Origin: Blattabacterium cuenoti
GTDB taxonomy: Bacteria > Bacteroidota > Bacteroidia > Flavobacteriales > Blattabacteriaceae
Assembly (NCBI RefSeq): GCF_014251695.1
Contig: NZ_CP059195.1
Coordinates: 62,001 to 126,000 of the forward strand
Reading direction: 5' to 3'
DNA length: 64,000 nucleotides
Shown: positions 48,370 to 58,325 of the stretch, piece by piece
Layout: each line of letters opens with the position of its first letter
Numbering within the stretch: position 1 is the stretch's first letter
The notes under the pieces: generated by a model
Database searches by the model: none
The model's input: the letters and a program-made list of their open reading frames with translations, nothing else
Told to the model about the DNA's origin: nothing
Translations under genes and position numbers: made by a program

Positions 48370-48459
48370 ATGCCAAACGGAAAAAAAAGAAAAAGACGTA
48401 AGATAGCTACCCATAAAAGAAAAAAAAGAAATAGAAAAAATAGACATAAAAAGAAATAA
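48370..48459 (+). CDS. Very small basic protein (29 residues), conserved type between HU and rng
   Basis: The ATG at 48370 begins a 29-residue peptide MPNGKKRKRRKIATHKRKKR, ending NRKNRHKKK. It is nearly all Lys/Arg/His and lacks acidic residues. I recall highly similar short proteins at the same place in other Bacteroidetes. It is too short for normal gene finders. An RNA- or ribosome-binding role is likely from composition only. A novel ribosomal protein bL38 was described for Flavobacterium johnsoniae; I cannot tell whether this is its counterpart. Confidence 0.8.
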   Translation: MPNGKKRKRRKIATHKRKKRNRKNRHKKK

Positions 48460-48520
48460 TAATTTTTATAAAAAAATTAATCTATTGTAATTTATAAAAT
48501 TTTTTTCCTTGTTTTTGTGT

Positions 48521-50071
48521 ATGAATAAAGAGTTAATTATAAATGCAATAAATGCAAAAGAACAAGAAGTTAAAATAGCTCTTTTAGAAGAAGGAAAGTT
48601 ACTTGAGCTTCATAGAGATATTTTTAATAAAAAATTCTCTGTAGGAGATATTTACTTGGGAATAGTTAAAAAAATTTTATATGGATTAAATGCTGCTATC
48701 ATAGATATAGGACATTCAAAAGGATCTTTTTTGCATTATGACGATCTTGGATTTCAAATAGATCAAATGTTGGATTTAACATCCAAAAATAACATAAAAA
48801 AAGAATTTAATAATTACGAAAATAAAGAGAAAGAAAATTCTATAGATCATATATTGCATATTGGACAAAAAATATTGGTTCAAATTTCAAAAGAGCCTAT
48901 TTCCAATAAAGGATTAAAACTAACTACAAAAATTTGTATTCCAGGCAGGAATTTAATACTTATCCCTTTTTCGGAAAAAATTTCTATTTCTAAAAAAATA
49001 AAAGATATAAAAGAAAGAAAAAGATTAATTTCTTATATAAAGAAAATAATACCTAATAAATTTGGAATTATTATTCGTACAGTTGCTGATAATGAAATGG
49101 AAAAAGTTTTGAATGATGAATTAATTTTTTTAATAAAAAAATGGAAAAAAATATTAAATAAGTTAATGAACCTTTTGCCTCCAGTTTGTGTATTGAGTGA
49201 AAATAATAAAACTTATTGTTTATTAAGAGATATATTCAATGATGATTTTAAATCTATTTATTGTAATAACGATTTTCTTTGTCAAGAAATTCAGTCATAT
49301 TTATCTTTAATTGCACCCAAAAAAGCCAGTATAATTAAATATTATAAAGGAAATATTCCCATATTTCAAAAATATGGAATAGAAAAACAAATACAAATTT
49401 TTTTAGGAAAAAATGTTCCTCTTGAAAATGGAGCTTATCTTATTATAGAACATACTGAAGCTTTACATGTTATAGATGTTAATAGTGGAATAAATAATCA
49501 TATGATGAAAAATTGTACAGAATCAGATAGAATTAATAACATATTGAAAATAAATTTATTAGCGGCAACTGAAATAGCAAGACAATTAAGATTAAGAGAC
49601 ATGGGAGGTATAATTATAGTAGATTTTATAGATATGTTTCATTCCATTCAAAAAAAACAATTATATGAACATTTAAAGAAAAAAATGAAAAATGATAGAG
49701 CCAAACATAAAATTTTACCTCCAAATAAATTTGGTTTAGTTCAATTTACTCGTCATAGAGTAAGACCTGAATTAAACAAAATGAATATAAATAATAAACA
49801 ACCTAAAAATTATCCCAATAATTATATTTATCATTTAGAATTTGTTATAGAAACTATTATAAAAAATAAAAATCATAAAGGAATACAATTACACATCCAT
49901 TCTTTTGTTTCAGCTTATTTAAAAAAAGGATTTCCTTCTATTCAACAAAAATGGTTATTAAAATATAAAAAATGGATTAAAATAATCCCAAAAGATTCAT
50001 TTAAATACACAGAATATAAAATTCTAAATAAAAATAACGAAATCGTATCATCTTCTTTTTATGTTCATTAA
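48521..50071 (+). CDS. rng: Ribonuclease G
   Basis: 516 residues from the ATG at 48521 (the frame opens at a TTG four codons earlier). An N-terminal S1 domain with VGDIYLGIVKKILYGLNAAIIDIG begins near 40. The catalytic core contains LIIEHTEALHVIDVNSGIN and DMGGIIIVDFIDM, which hold the metal-binding Asp residues. It lacks the long RNase E tail and thus fits RNase G. It processes rRNA and mRNA. The tRNA-Leu follows 25 bases later. Confidence 0.93.
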   Translation: MNKELIINAINAKEQEVKIALLEEGKLLELHRDIFNKKFSVGDIYLGIVKKILYGLNAAIIDIGHSKGSFLHYDDLGFQIDQMLDLTSKNNIKKEFNNYENKEKENSIDHILHIGQKILVQISKEPISNKGLKLTTKICIPGRNLILIPFSEKISISKKIKDIKERKRLISYIKKIIPNKFGIIIRTVADNEMEKVLNDELIFLIKKWKKILNKLMNLLPPVCVLSENNKTYCLLRDIFNDDFKSIYCNNDFLCQEIQSYLSLIAPKKASIIKYYKGNIPIFQKYGIEKQIQIFLGKNVPLENGAYLIIEHTEALHVIDVNSGINNHMMKNCTESDRINNILKINLLAATEIARQLRLRDMGGIIIVDFIDMFHSIQKKQLYEHLKKKMKNDRAKHKILPPNKFGLVQFTRHRVRPELNKMNINNKQPKNYPNNYIYHLEFVIETIIKNKNHKGIQLHIHSFVSAYLKKGFPSIQQKWLLKYKKWIKIIPKDSFKYTEYKILNKNNEIVSSSFYVH

Positions 50072-50096
50072 AATTTATTATAACTTTCTAAGTATA

Positions 50097-50179
50097 GTGG
50101 GTGTGGTGGAACCGGTATACACATCAGAATTAGGATCTGATGCCTATTAGGCATAAGGGTTCGAATCCCTTCGCCCGCA
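50097..50179 (+). tRNA. tRNA-Leu (anticodon UAG)
   Basis: The acceptor strands are GTGGGTG and CGCCCGC with two G-U pairs and A as discriminator. The anticodon arm TCAGA/TCTGA has loop ATTAGGA, giving UAG, which reads CUN codons. A long variable arm (GCCTATTAGGC) and T-arm AAGGG/CCCTT with TTCGAAT are present. Only a single base separates it from the gltA stop region. Confidence 0.96.
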
Positions 50180-51433
50180 CTAATTATTTTTTATATTTCT
50201 CTTTTTATATCCTATATAAATTTGTCTAGGTCTTATTATGGGATCTCTATTTAATTTCATTTCTTTCCAATGAGCCATCCATCCTGGTAACCTCCCTAAA
50301 GCAAACATTACAGTAAACATATCTTTTGGAAGACCTATAGCTTGATAAATAATTCCGGAATAGAAATCAATATTAGGATAAAGTTTTTTTTCTACAAAAT
50401 AAGAATCCTGAAGAGCATTTTCTTCAAGATTTTTGGCTAATTCCAATATTGGATCAGAAATACCTAATTTTTGAATCACATTTTCAGCTACTTTTTTAGC
50501 TATTTTCGCTCTAGGATCAAAATTTTTATAAATTCTATGTCCAAATCCCATGAGTCGAAATGGATCTTTCTTATTTTTAGCTTTTTCTATCCACTTCTTT
50601 ATATTTCCCCCACTTTGTAAAATAGCTTCTAACATTTCAATGACAGCTTGATTAGCCCCCCCATGTAATCTACCCCAAAGAGCACTCATCCCAGCAGATA
50701 TAGATGAAAATAATCCAGCATGAGCAGAACCTAATAAACGAACGGTTGTTGTAGAACAATTTTGCTCATGATCAGCGTGTAATATTAAAATTTTATTCAA
50801 AGCATCCGTAATAATTGGATTTTGTTTATAAGATTTATTAGGAATAGAAAAAAACATTTTTAATAAATTAGATGTATAATCAAGACGAGGATCTGCATGA
50901 GGAGGAGGTAACCCTACCTTTTTTCTGTAAGTTAATGCAGCCAATATAGGTAATTTAGCTAACAAATGTAGATACATTTCTTCTTCCTGTAAACAATTTA
51001 TAAATGCATCTAAAATATAAATCAAAGAAGATAAAATCCCCATTGGATGATAAAAATTAGGAATTTTATCAAGTATTTGGTTTATTTTTCGATGAATATG
51101 ATTAAATTTTTTGATTTTTTCAGAAAAATACTTTAATTGTGCAGTATTAGGAAGTTCTCCATTTAAAATCAGATAACTTGTTTCTATAAACGAACATTTG
51201 TTAATAATTTCTTCAATGGGATATCCTCTATACAAAAGTTCTCCTTTCTCTCCATCTATAAAACTAATGGAACTTTTAGTAATTCCTGTATTTTTAAATC
51301 CTGGATCAAATGTGATAAAACCTGTATTTTCTCTTAATTTAGAAATATTAATAGCTTTTTCATAAAAAGTTCCATAAATTACAGGAAGTTTATAATGATA
51401 TCCATTGATATTAAAATTTACGATACTGCACAT
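50180..51433 (-). CDS. gltA: Citrate synthase
   Basis: 417 residues of the type II form. Catalytic residues are visible: the His in LILHADHEQNCSTTTVR, the His in MGFGHRIYKNFDPRA, and the Asp in YPNIDFYSGIIY. It joins acetyl-CoA and oxaloacetate at the head of the TCA cycle. Length matches the family. The gene has its own upstream gap of 48 bases with no clear promoter box. Confidence 0.96.
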   Translation of the reverse strand: MCSIVNFNINGYHYKLPVIYGTFYEKAINISKLRENTGFITFDPGFKNTGITKSSISFIDGEKGELLYRGYPIEEIINKCSFIETSYLILNGELPNTAQLKYFSEKIKKFNHIHRKINQILDKIPNFYHPMGILSSLIYILDAFINCLQEEEMYLHLLAKLPILAALTYRKKVGLPPPHADPRLDYTSNLLKMFFSIPNKSYKQNPIITDALNKILILHADHEQNCSTTTVRLLGSAHAGLFSSISAGMSALWGRLHGGANQAVIEMLEAILQSGGNIKKWIEKAKNKKDPFRLMGFGHRIYKNFDPRAKIAKKVAENVIQKLGISDPILELAKNLEENALQDSYFVEKKLYPNIDFYSGIIYQAIGLPKDMFTVMFALGRLPGWMAHWKEMKLNRDPIIRPRQIYIGYKKRNIKNN

Positions 51434-51481
51434 AATAACATATTTTTTAAATATATATATAATATAAATAAAATGTAACTT

Positions 51482-52411
51482 TTATATTTTAAAAATCATT
51501 TCATCAAATGAAATAAGAGTATCAAAACCCCTATTAGAAAAATAATTTTTCATTCCTTTTCTAGAACTTATTAAAACAAAATCCCCTCCCCAAGCTCCAA
51601 GACTTTTTACGACTCCTAAATAGTCTGGAAAATAAATTTCTTTAATAGTAGGAATGTTTAATATTTTGGAGATGATATTTTCATGTTTAAACAATAATTC
51701 TTCAAATTCTTTTAATGTTTGACAAAAAGGAATTCTTTGAGTGATAAAAGATATGGCCTCAATATTTTCATTAGAAATATTAGATATATTAGAACGAAAA
51801 GATTGTATTTCATTACAAGTATTTTGTTTTTTATTTAGATGCAGAAAAAAAAGTTTATCTTTAAATGGTGGATTAAATTCTATGGGAACAATATGAGGTT
51901 TTTGATTCATAAGTTTATAAATTATGGGTTTTGAAGTAGAAACACAAGCTATGTCATATCCACTACCTGTAAAGGGATAACCTAATAACATGTAAGGATC
52001 TATTTTAGCCCATTTAGCTATGTTATTAATTAAAGTTGAGCTACTACCTAACCCCCAATTTCTGGGAAATTCTAATTGTGTTTTTACATATATTCCTAAT
52101 TCATTAGGAAGAAAATTATTTTGAATTTTTTTAGATCTTAACAATAAATCTCTTAGTTTAAGAGCCGTATTTTTTTCTGTTTCGTAACAAATATCTAAAG
52201 AAGGAAGGTGAAAGACCCCTTCAAACCATGGTTTATTGATTTCATTATAACTTTTCCAATGTAAAACAGAAGATAAATTGTGTTGAAATATAGTTAATGA
52301 TTGTCCTTTAATTGTAGGGAGAGCTAATCCAGAAGCTCCATATAAAATAAAATATTCTCCTGTTAACAATAGTTTTCCATGACTATAAAAAAAACGTCTA
52401 CGTAGATGCAT
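51482..52411 (-). CDS. GYDIA-family GHMP kinase, probable mevalonate pathway kinase
   Basis: 309 residues. It has the GHMP fold: YSHGKLLLTGEYFILYGASGLALP at the start, the ATP-binding loop NWGLGSSSTLINNIAKW, and FTGSGYDIACVST, whose GYDIA segment names the Bacteroidetes family. A C-terminal LGAWGGDFVLIS motif follows. It probably phosphorylates mevalonate or a later intermediate of isoprenoid synthesis; the exact step is inferred. It is followed closely by fabD upstream (16 bases). Confidence 0.85.
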   Translation of the reverse strand: MHLRRRFFYSHGKLLLTGEYFILYGASGLALPTIKGQSLTIFQHNLSSVLHWKSYNEINKPWFEGVFHLPSLDICYETEKNTALKLRDLLLRSKKIQNNFLPNELGIYVKTQLEFPRNWGLGSSSTLINNIAKWAKIDPYMLLGYPFTGSGYDIACVSTSKPIIYKLMNQKPHIVPIEFNPPFKDKLFFLHLNKKQNTCNEIQSFRSNISNISNENIEAISFITQRIPFCQTLKEFEELLFKHENIISKILNIPTIKEIYFPDYLGVVKSLGAWGGDFVLISSRKGMKNYFSNRGFDTLISFDEMIFKI

Positions 52412-52427
52412 TATGGATTTATATTTT

Positions 52428-53288
52428 TTAAACAGAATTTTTTGATATTTTTTTAATTAAACCTTGTAAAATATTTCCTGGCCCTATTTCTGTAAATGAA
52501 ATATCTCTATGATTCATCATATTTTTTATAGATTGTTTCCATTTCACTGGATAAGTCAATTGTTTTACAATATTTTTTTTTATATCATCTGATTTTATGA
52601 TAGGTAAAGCGGTAACATTTTGATAAATTGGACATTTAGGATTTTTAAAAAAAATTTTATTTACAATTTTTTTAAATTCTTTTTGGGCTGGAGCCATAAT
52701 TGGAGAATGAAAAGCTCCCTGAACAGGAATAAAAAATATTTTTTTAGCTCCTATTTTTTGTAAAAGAAAACAAACTCTTCTCAAAGCTTGAATTTCTCCA
52801 GAAATGACTAACTGTTCGTCACTATTATAATTAGATGGAACTATAATCCCATGATCTTTTTTACAGACCTCTTCTATAATAGAGTCTTCTAATCCGAATA
52901 TAACAGCCATCCCTCCATAGGTTGATTCACAAATTTTCTGCATAATTGTAGCTCTTTGATTCACTAATCTTAATCCATCTTCAAAAGAAAATACTTTAAT
53001 TGCAGCTAAAGCAGATAATTCTCCAAGAGAATGTCCAGCTACCATATCAGGTTCAAAATTATTTGATATTTTTGCTTTTATAACTGAATATATATAAATT
53101 GATAATTGTGTATATTTTGTATTTTTTAAAATATCCATAGATCCTTCAAACATTACAGATGTAATTCGAAAATCTAAAATTTCATCAGATAATTGAAATA
53201 ATTTTTTTGCTAAATGAGAATTTTTATATAAATCTTTTCCCATTCCTACAAATTGAGATCCTTGACCAGGAAATAGATAAGCTTTCAT
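52428..53288 (-). CDS. fabD: Malonyl-CoA:ACP transacylase
   Basis: 286 residues. The N-terminal AYLFPGQGSQFVGMGKDLY and the active-site Ser in VAGHSLGELSAL (near 84) identify it. The catalytic His is in PVQGAFHSPIMAPAQ. It loads malonyl groups onto acyl carrier protein for fatty acid synthesis. It is divergent from tatD with 38 bases between starts. Confidence 0.95.
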   Translation of the reverse strand: MKAYLFPGQGSQFVGMGKDLYKNSHLAKKLFQLSDEILDFRITSVMFEGSMDILKNTKYTQLSIYIYSVIKAKISNNFEPDMVAGHSLGELSALAAIKVFSFEDGLRLVNQRATIMQKICESTYGGMAVIFGLEDSIIEEVCKKDHGIIVPSNYNSDEQLVISGEIQALRRVCFLLQKIGAKKIFFIPVQGAFHSPIMAPAQKEFKKIVNKIFFKNPKCPIYQNVTALPIIKSDDIKKNIVKQLTYPVKWKQSIKNMMNHRDISFTEIGPGNILQGLIKKISKNSV

Positions 53289-53326
53289 AAAATATTTTTA
53301 TTTAAAAATTAAAAATTCATTTTTAT

Positions 53327-54103
53327 ATGAAAATTACTGATACCCATACACATTTATACATGAAAGAATTTGATCAAGATATTAATTTTGTAATAAAAAA
53401 AGCCTTTCATAAAGGAATTAATAGATTTTTCCTTCCTTCTATAGATAGTTCTACTATCCCTAATATATTAAAATTAGAAAAAAAATATCCTAATATATGT
53501 TTTCCCATGATAGGATTACATCCTAATAAAGTGGATCCATCTAGTTTAGAAAAAGAATTACAAAATATTAAAACATGGTTATATAAACATTCCTTTATTT
53601 CTATAGGAGAAATTGGAATGGATTTATATTTAGAAAATAAATTTGTTTCTGAACAGAAATACGCTTTTCAAACTCAAATACAATGGGCTAAACAAAAAAA
53701 ACTACCCATAATTATACACTGTAGAAAAGCATTTGATCAAGTTTTTCATATTTTATCAGAAGAAAATAATTCTTCTCTGAAAGGAATTTTTCATTGCTTT
53801 TCCGGAACTTTGGAACAAGCTAAAAAAATTATAGACTTTGGAATAAAACTAGGTATTGGAGGAATTATCACTTTTAAAAATAATCATGTCGATCAATTCT
53901 TACATAAAATATGTTTGAATCATATAGTATTAGAAACTGATTCTCCTTATCTTTCTCCACATCCATTTAGAGGAAAAAGAAATGAACCAAAAAATTTAAG
54001 AATAATTTTAAAAAAATTATCACATATTTATTCTACATCAGAAGAAGAAATATCCGATATCATTCATATGAATGTAGAAGAATTGTTTTTTAAAAAACAA
54101 TAA
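53327..54103 (+). CDS. tatD: TatD family metal-dependent hydrolase
   Basis: 258 residues. Metal ligands appear in TDTHTHLYM (residues 4-8), SIGEIGMDLY (Glu), PIIIHCRKA (His), and FHCFSGT with ETDSPYLSP (Asp). Relatives are 3'-5' exonucleases or deoxyribonucleases with a TIM-barrel fold. Complete length. It converges on fumC with one base between stop codons. Confidence 0.92.
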   Translation: MKITDTHTHLYMKEFDQDINFVIKKAFHKGINRFFLPSIDSSTIPNILKLEKKYPNICFPMIGLHPNKVDPSSLEKELQNIKTWLYKHSFISIGEIGMDLYLENKFVSEQKYAFQTQIQWAKQKKLPIIIHCRKAFDQVFHILSEENNSSLKGIFHCFSGTLEQAKKIIDFGIKLGIGGIITFKNNHVDQFLHKICLNHIVLETDSPYLSPHPFRGKRNEPKNLRIILKKLSHIYSTSEEEISDIIHMNVEELFFKKQ

Positions 54104-54104
54104 T

Positions 54105-55490
54105 TTATACCATTTTTGATGGATCAACGAATTTTTTAAATTCGTCAACGGTTAAATATCCTAATCGAATCGCTTCTTCTTTTAATGTACTATTATTTTC
54201 ATAAGCGTATTTTGCAATTTTTGCTGATTTTTCATATCCAATATGAGGATTAAGTGCTGTAACTAACATTAAAGATTTATCTAGAAATTCTTTAATTCTT
54301 TGATGATTTGGTTTGATTCCTTTTACACAAAAAGAAGAAAAAGAAAGACAAGCATCTGCAAGTAGTTGAGAGGATTGAAGAAAATTGTATGCTATTAATG
54401 GTTTAGCTACATTTAATTCATAATTTCCTGAAGATCCCGCTATGGAAATAGCCATGTCATTTCCTATAACTTGAGTGCAAACCATAATAATAGCCTCGCA
54501 TTGAGTAGGATTCACTTTTCCTGGCATTATAGAAGATCCAGGTTCATTCTCAGGAATATGAATCTCTCCAATTCCTGAACGTGGACCAGAAGCTAAAAAA
54601 CGAATATCATTTGATATTTTAATTAAAGAAACAGCTATTTGTTTAAGAGCATTATGAGATTCCACTATTGCATCATGAGATGATATCGCTTCAAATTTAT
54701 TTTTTGCTACTTTAAAAGGAAAACCAGTATACTTACATATATATTCGGTAATTTTTATATCATATCCTTTAGGAGCGTTCAATCCTGTTCCTACAGCAGT
54801 CCCTCCTATAGCCAACTCAGAAAGATGATCTAAAGTTTTTTTTATAGCATTTAATCCATGATCTATTTGAGAAACATATCCGGAAAATTCTTGTCCTAAA
54901 GTAATAGGAATTGCATCCATAAGATGGGTTCTTCCTATTTTAATAACATTATGAAATAATTTGGATTTTTCTTTCAAAGTTTTTTTTAATTTTTGAATAG
55001 AAGGAATAGTTTTTTTTACTAATTTTTGATAAGAAGCTATATGCATTGCCGTCGGAAAGGTATCATTAGATGATTGAGACATATTTACATCATCATTGGG
55101 ATGAATAAAAGTTTGGGAGGTTCCTAGTTTTCCTCCCATTAAAACATGTACTCTATTAGAAATAACTTCATTTATATTCATATTTGTATGAGTGCCTGAA
55201 CCTGTTTGCCATATCACTAAAGGAAATTGATCATTCAATTTTTCCTCTATAATTTCGTCACAAACTAGGGATATCATTTCTTTCTTTTTTTTAGATAAAA
55301 GACCTAAATTAAAGTTAACATGAGCGGCCGCTTTTTTTAACAAACCAAATGCATGAATTATTTCTATAGGCATAGAAGCTATCGGTCCAATTCTAAAGTG
55401 TTTTCTAGATCTTTCTGTTTGTGCCCCCCAATATTTATTGACAGGGACTTTAATAAGTCCTAAAGTATCTTTTTCTAATCTATATGTCAT
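54105..55490 (-). CDS. fumC: Fumarate hydratase class II
   Basis: 461 residues. The signature loop [15 protein letters not shown] contains the catalytic Ser. [18 protein letters not shown] and [20 protein letters not shown] carry further substrate residues. It interconverts fumarate and malate in the TCA cycle. Iron-free class II enzymes are stable to oxygen. Length is standard. Confidence 0.96.
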   Translation of the reverse strand: MTYRLEKDTLGLIKVPVNKYWGAQTERSRKHFRIGPIASMPIEIIHAFGLLKKAAAHVNFNLGLLSKKKKEMISLVCDEIIEEKLNDQFPLVIWQTGSGTHTNMNINEVISNRVHVLMGGKLGTSQTFIHPNDDVNMSQSSNDTFPTAMHIASYQKLVKKTIPSIQKLKKTLKEKSKLFHNVIKIGRTHLMDAIPITLGQEFSGYVSQIDHGLNAIKKTLDHLSELAIGGTAVGTGLNAPKGYDIKITEYICKYTGFPFKVAKNKFEAISSHDAIVESHNALKQIAVSLIKISNDIRFLASGPRSGIGEIHIPENEPGSSIMPGKVNPTQCEAIIMVCTQVIGNDMAISIAGSSGNYELNVAKPLIAYNFLQSSQLLADACLSFSSFCVKGIKPNHQRIKEFLDKSLMLVTALNPHIGYEKSAKIAKYAYENNSTLKEEAIRLGYLTVDEFKKFVDPSKMV

Positions 55491-55534
55491 TTTCCTATTT
55501 TTTTACGAAATTATATAATAATTACAACTTATCT

Positions 55535-55696
55535 ATGATTATTAAATTTATAGGATTTTTGTTTTTTTTACTTATAACTATATCTGGTTTTTGGTGTATA
55601 TTTTTTTTATATTTTTTTAGCATTTACTGGATTATAAGTATATTAATTTACCGATTCAAAATATATTTTAAATATGATAAAAGAAAAAAAATATAG
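55535..55696 (+). CDS. Small membrane protein, unknown
   Basis: From the ATG at 55535 the product has 53 residues and is almost all hydrophobic (two helices, about 2-22 and 24-38), ending in a basic tail. A longer frame starts at 55484 and overlaps the divergent fumC start, so the inner ATG is preferred. It overlaps the next gene by 23 bases. I recognise no family; it may help the adjacent divisome gene, or may not be a gene. Confidence 0.4.
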   Translation: MIIKFIGFLFFLLITISGFWCIFFLYFFSIYWIISILIYRFKIYFKYDKRKKI

Positions 55697-56003
55697 AATA
55701 CTTAAAAATAAATATTTTTGGATTAGTGTTTCTTTTTTTATATGGATGTCTTTTTTTGATTCGAATTCTTTAATGTTACACTATAAATTAAAAAAAAATA
55801 TTCAGGCAATGACATTTAATAGAGATTTTTTGAAAAAAAAAATTTTATTAGAAGAAACTAAATTAAAAAAATTAACTACAGATTCTAAGTATCTTGAAAA
55901 ATTAGCAAGAGAAAAATTTTACATGAAAAAAGAAGATGAAGACTTATTCATTATATCCAGAAATGATAACAATAAAAATTTAACGCCCCATATAAATGAG
56001 TAG
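55674..56003 (+). CDS. FtsB/DivIC-like septum formation protein
   Basis: 109 residues. One N-terminal membrane helix (about 15-30) is followed by a coiled coil and the family segment LEKLAREKFYMKKEDEDLFII. Relatives join the FtsQ/FtsL part of the divisome and control septal wall synthesis. The protein is short and lysine-rich; identification rests on architecture and the LAREK-YMKK motif. The 3' end overlaps mnmG by 24 bases tail-to-tail. Confidence 0.82.
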   Translation: MIKEKKYRILKNKYFWISVSFFIWMSFFDSNSLMLHYKLKKNIQAMTFNRDFLKKKILLEETKLKKLTTDSKYLEKLAREKFYMKKEDEDLFIISRNDNNKNLTPHINE

Positions 56004-57854
56004 AATACTTAAATCTGAAGGAGATATCCCACTAATTCTTGAAGCTTGAGCTAATGATATTGGACGATAATAATCTAATTTTTCTCTTCCTTCAGAAGAA
56101 AGAGATTTAATTGATTTATAATCAAAATTATTTGGAATTTTAAGATTTTCTAATTTCAATAATTTTTTTGCGTTTTCTTTTTCTCTATCTATGTACCCTT
56201 TGTATTTTATCCTAATAGAAACTTGTTCCAATATTTCCTGTGAAAAATCATTTTTGTTAATTTCTTCCATCAAAAACGGAATGGACACAATGTCTTTAAT
56301 ATCAATTTCAGAACGAGATAAAATAGTTTCTATTTTTTTATCATGATGTATTTTAGGAGATTTTTTAGAATATAATACAGGATTTATAGTCTTTGGACTA
56401 AAATTTTTATTTTGAAAAAAATACATACATTTTTCTATTTTAGATCTTTTTTTATCTAGTAACATCATTTGTTTCGATGAAATTAAACCGATATCGTATC
56501 CTATAGGAGTTAATCTTTCATCCGCATTATCTTGTCGTAATAACATTCTATATTCAGCTCTTGAAGTGAACATTCTATAAGGTTCTTCTGTCCCTTTTGT
56601 AATTAAATCATCTATTAAAACTCCAATATAAGCTTGATTTCTTTTCAGAATAAATGGTTCTTTTTCACGAATTTTTAAATGAACATTAATTCCTGCCATT
56701 AATCCTTGTGCTGCAGCTTCTTCATATCCAGTTGTTCCATTAATTTGTCCAGCAAAAAAAAGGTTTTCTATAATTTTGCTTTCTAAAGTTGCCTTTAATT
56801 GTTCTGGGGGAAAATAATCGTATTCAATAGCATATCCAGGTTTTAATATCTTTACTTTTTCAAATCCTGAAATTTTTGTCAAAGATTGATATTGTATTTC
56901 TTCTGGAAAAGAAGTTGAGAACCCATTAACATATACTTCTACAGTATTCCATCCTTCTGGCTCAACAAAAACCGTATGTTCTTTTTTATCAGAAAATCGG
57001 AAAACTTTTTCTTCTATAGAAGGACAGTATCTAGGACTAACCCCTTTAATATCTCCTGCATAAATTGGAGAATAACTGAAATTATTACGTATAAAATCAT
57101 GGACTTTTTGATTGGTATAAGTAATATAACATTTTCTTTGTTTTTTAAGTTTTTTGGTATTATAAAAAAAAGAAAATTTTTTTGGATCTATATCTCCATT
57201 TTGAGATTTCATTTTATCATAATTTAAAGAACGTCCATCTACCCTTGGCGACGTCCCTGTTTTCATTCTTCCAAATCTAAATCCAAAATTCTGAGTTAAT
57301 TGTTCCGTGATCCCTCTTACTTCTTGTTCTGCCATTCTTCCTCCATTAATTTGTTTTTCTCCAATATGGATTTTTCCATTTAAAAAAGTCCCATTAGTAA
57401 GTATTACTGATTTTCCTTTTATTTTTAATCCAAAATAAGTTTTGACTCCAATAACTTGATATTGTTTTATTATTAAAGATGTTACTGTATCTTGGTATAT
57501 ATCTAATTGAGTGTTTTTTTCTATAAAAAGCCTCCAATTATAAGAAAATAATTTTCTATCACATTGAGCTCTTGGACTCCACATAGCAGGCCCTTTAGAT
57601 TTATTGAGCATTCTAAATTGAATAGTACTATAATCTGCAATGATTCCAGAATAACCACCTAAAGCATCTATTTCTCTAATAATCTGCCCTTTAGCAATAC
57701 CTCCTATAGCTGGATTACATGACATTTGACCTATAGTTTGAAAATTTGTAGTAATAAGTAAAGTTTTAGATCCCATATTTGAAGACGCAGAAGCGGCTTC
57801 AATACCTGCATGTCCCCCACCCACCACAATAACATCATACATATCTAGAAACAT
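55980..57854 (-). CDS. mnmG: tRNA uridine 5-carboxymethylaminomethyl modification enzyme, FAD subunit
   Basis: 624 residues. The FAD site is DVIVVGGGHAGIEAAS at the N-terminus, with CNPAIGGIAKGQIIREIDALGG next. RMKTGTSPRVDGRSL, FAGQINGTTGYEEAAAQGLMAG and FTSRAEYRMLLRQDNAD are strongly family-specific. With MnmE it modifies U34 of tRNAs; mnmE is not in the window. The start is the second ATG of the frame region MFLDMYDVI, four codons apart, so either may be used. Confidence 0.96.
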   Translation of the reverse strand: MFLDMYDVIVVGGGHAGIEAASASSNMGSKTLLITTNFQTIGQMSCNPAIGGIAKGQIIREIDALGGYSGIIADYSTIQFRMLNKSKGPAMWSPRAQCDRKLFSYNWRLFIEKNTQLDIYQDTVTSLIIKQYQVIGVKTYFGLKIKGKSVILTNGTFLNGKIHIGEKQINGGRMAEQEVRGITEQLTQNFGFRFGRMKTGTSPRVDGRSLNYDKMKSQNGDIDPKKFSFFYNTKKLKKQRKCYITYTNQKVHDFIRNNFSYSPIYAGDIKGVSPRYCPSIEEKVFRFSDKKEHTVFVEPEGWNTVEVYVNGFSTSFPEEIQYQSLTKISGFEKVKILKPGYAIEYDYFPPEQLKATLESKIIENLFFAGQINGTTGYEEAAAQGLMAGINVHLKIREKEPFILKRNQAYIGVLIDDLITKGTEEPYRMFTSRAEYRMLLRQDNADERLTPIGYDIGLISSKQMMLLDKKRSKIEKCMYFFQNKNFSPKTINPVLYSKKSPKIHHDKKIETILSRSEIDIKDIVSIPFLMEEINKNDFSQEILEQVSIRIKYKGYIDREKENAKKLLKLENLKIPNNFDYKSIKSLSSEGREKLDYYRPISLAQASRISGISPSDLSILLIYMGR

Positions 57855-57859
57855 ATTTT

Positions 57860-58276
57860 TTAATATTGAAATAAATTTAAATAAAACTCTTCTTTTTGTT
57901 TCATAATTTTCTTATCTATATCATTATGATCATTATATCCTAAAAAATGTAACAGAGCATGTATCATAACACGTTTCAATTCATACATAAAAAATTGATT
58001 CCATTGTTTAGCATTATCATAAACACGATCTACACTAATAAATATATCTCCAGATATATATTTACTGATAGAATAATTAAATGCAAGTACATCTGTATAA
58101 AAATTTTTTTTCAAATATTTTTTATTCATATCTAAAACAAAATTATCATGACAAAAAATATAATTAATATTTCCAACATACATCCCTTCATTATTTAATA
58201 AAATACAAATTTCTTTAATAAAAAAAGATTTTTTTTTAATCTGAAAATCAGAAATTTTATAAAAAAATTTAATCAT
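57860..58276 (-). CDS. ybeY: Endoribonuclease YbeY
   Basis: A 138-residue protein of the UPF0054 family. The zinc-binding motif is HALLHFLGYNDH (H-x3-H-x5-H, near 115-126). TDVLAFNYS is the second typical segment. It matures 16S rRNA and takes part in ribosome quality control. It is 5 bases from mnmG, so both are likely co-transcribed. Confidence 0.93.
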   Translation of the reverse strand: MIKFFYKISDFQIKKKSFFIKEICILLNNEGMYVGNINYIFCHDNFVLDMNKKYLKKNFYTDVLAFNYSISKYISGDIFISVDRVYDNAKQWNQFFMYELKRVMIHALLHFLGYNDHNDIDKKIMKQKEEFYLNLFQY

Positions 58277-58325
58277 TATAAAATAATATTTATTATTTTA
58301 AAAAAGTTTATTATTTAATAAAATT

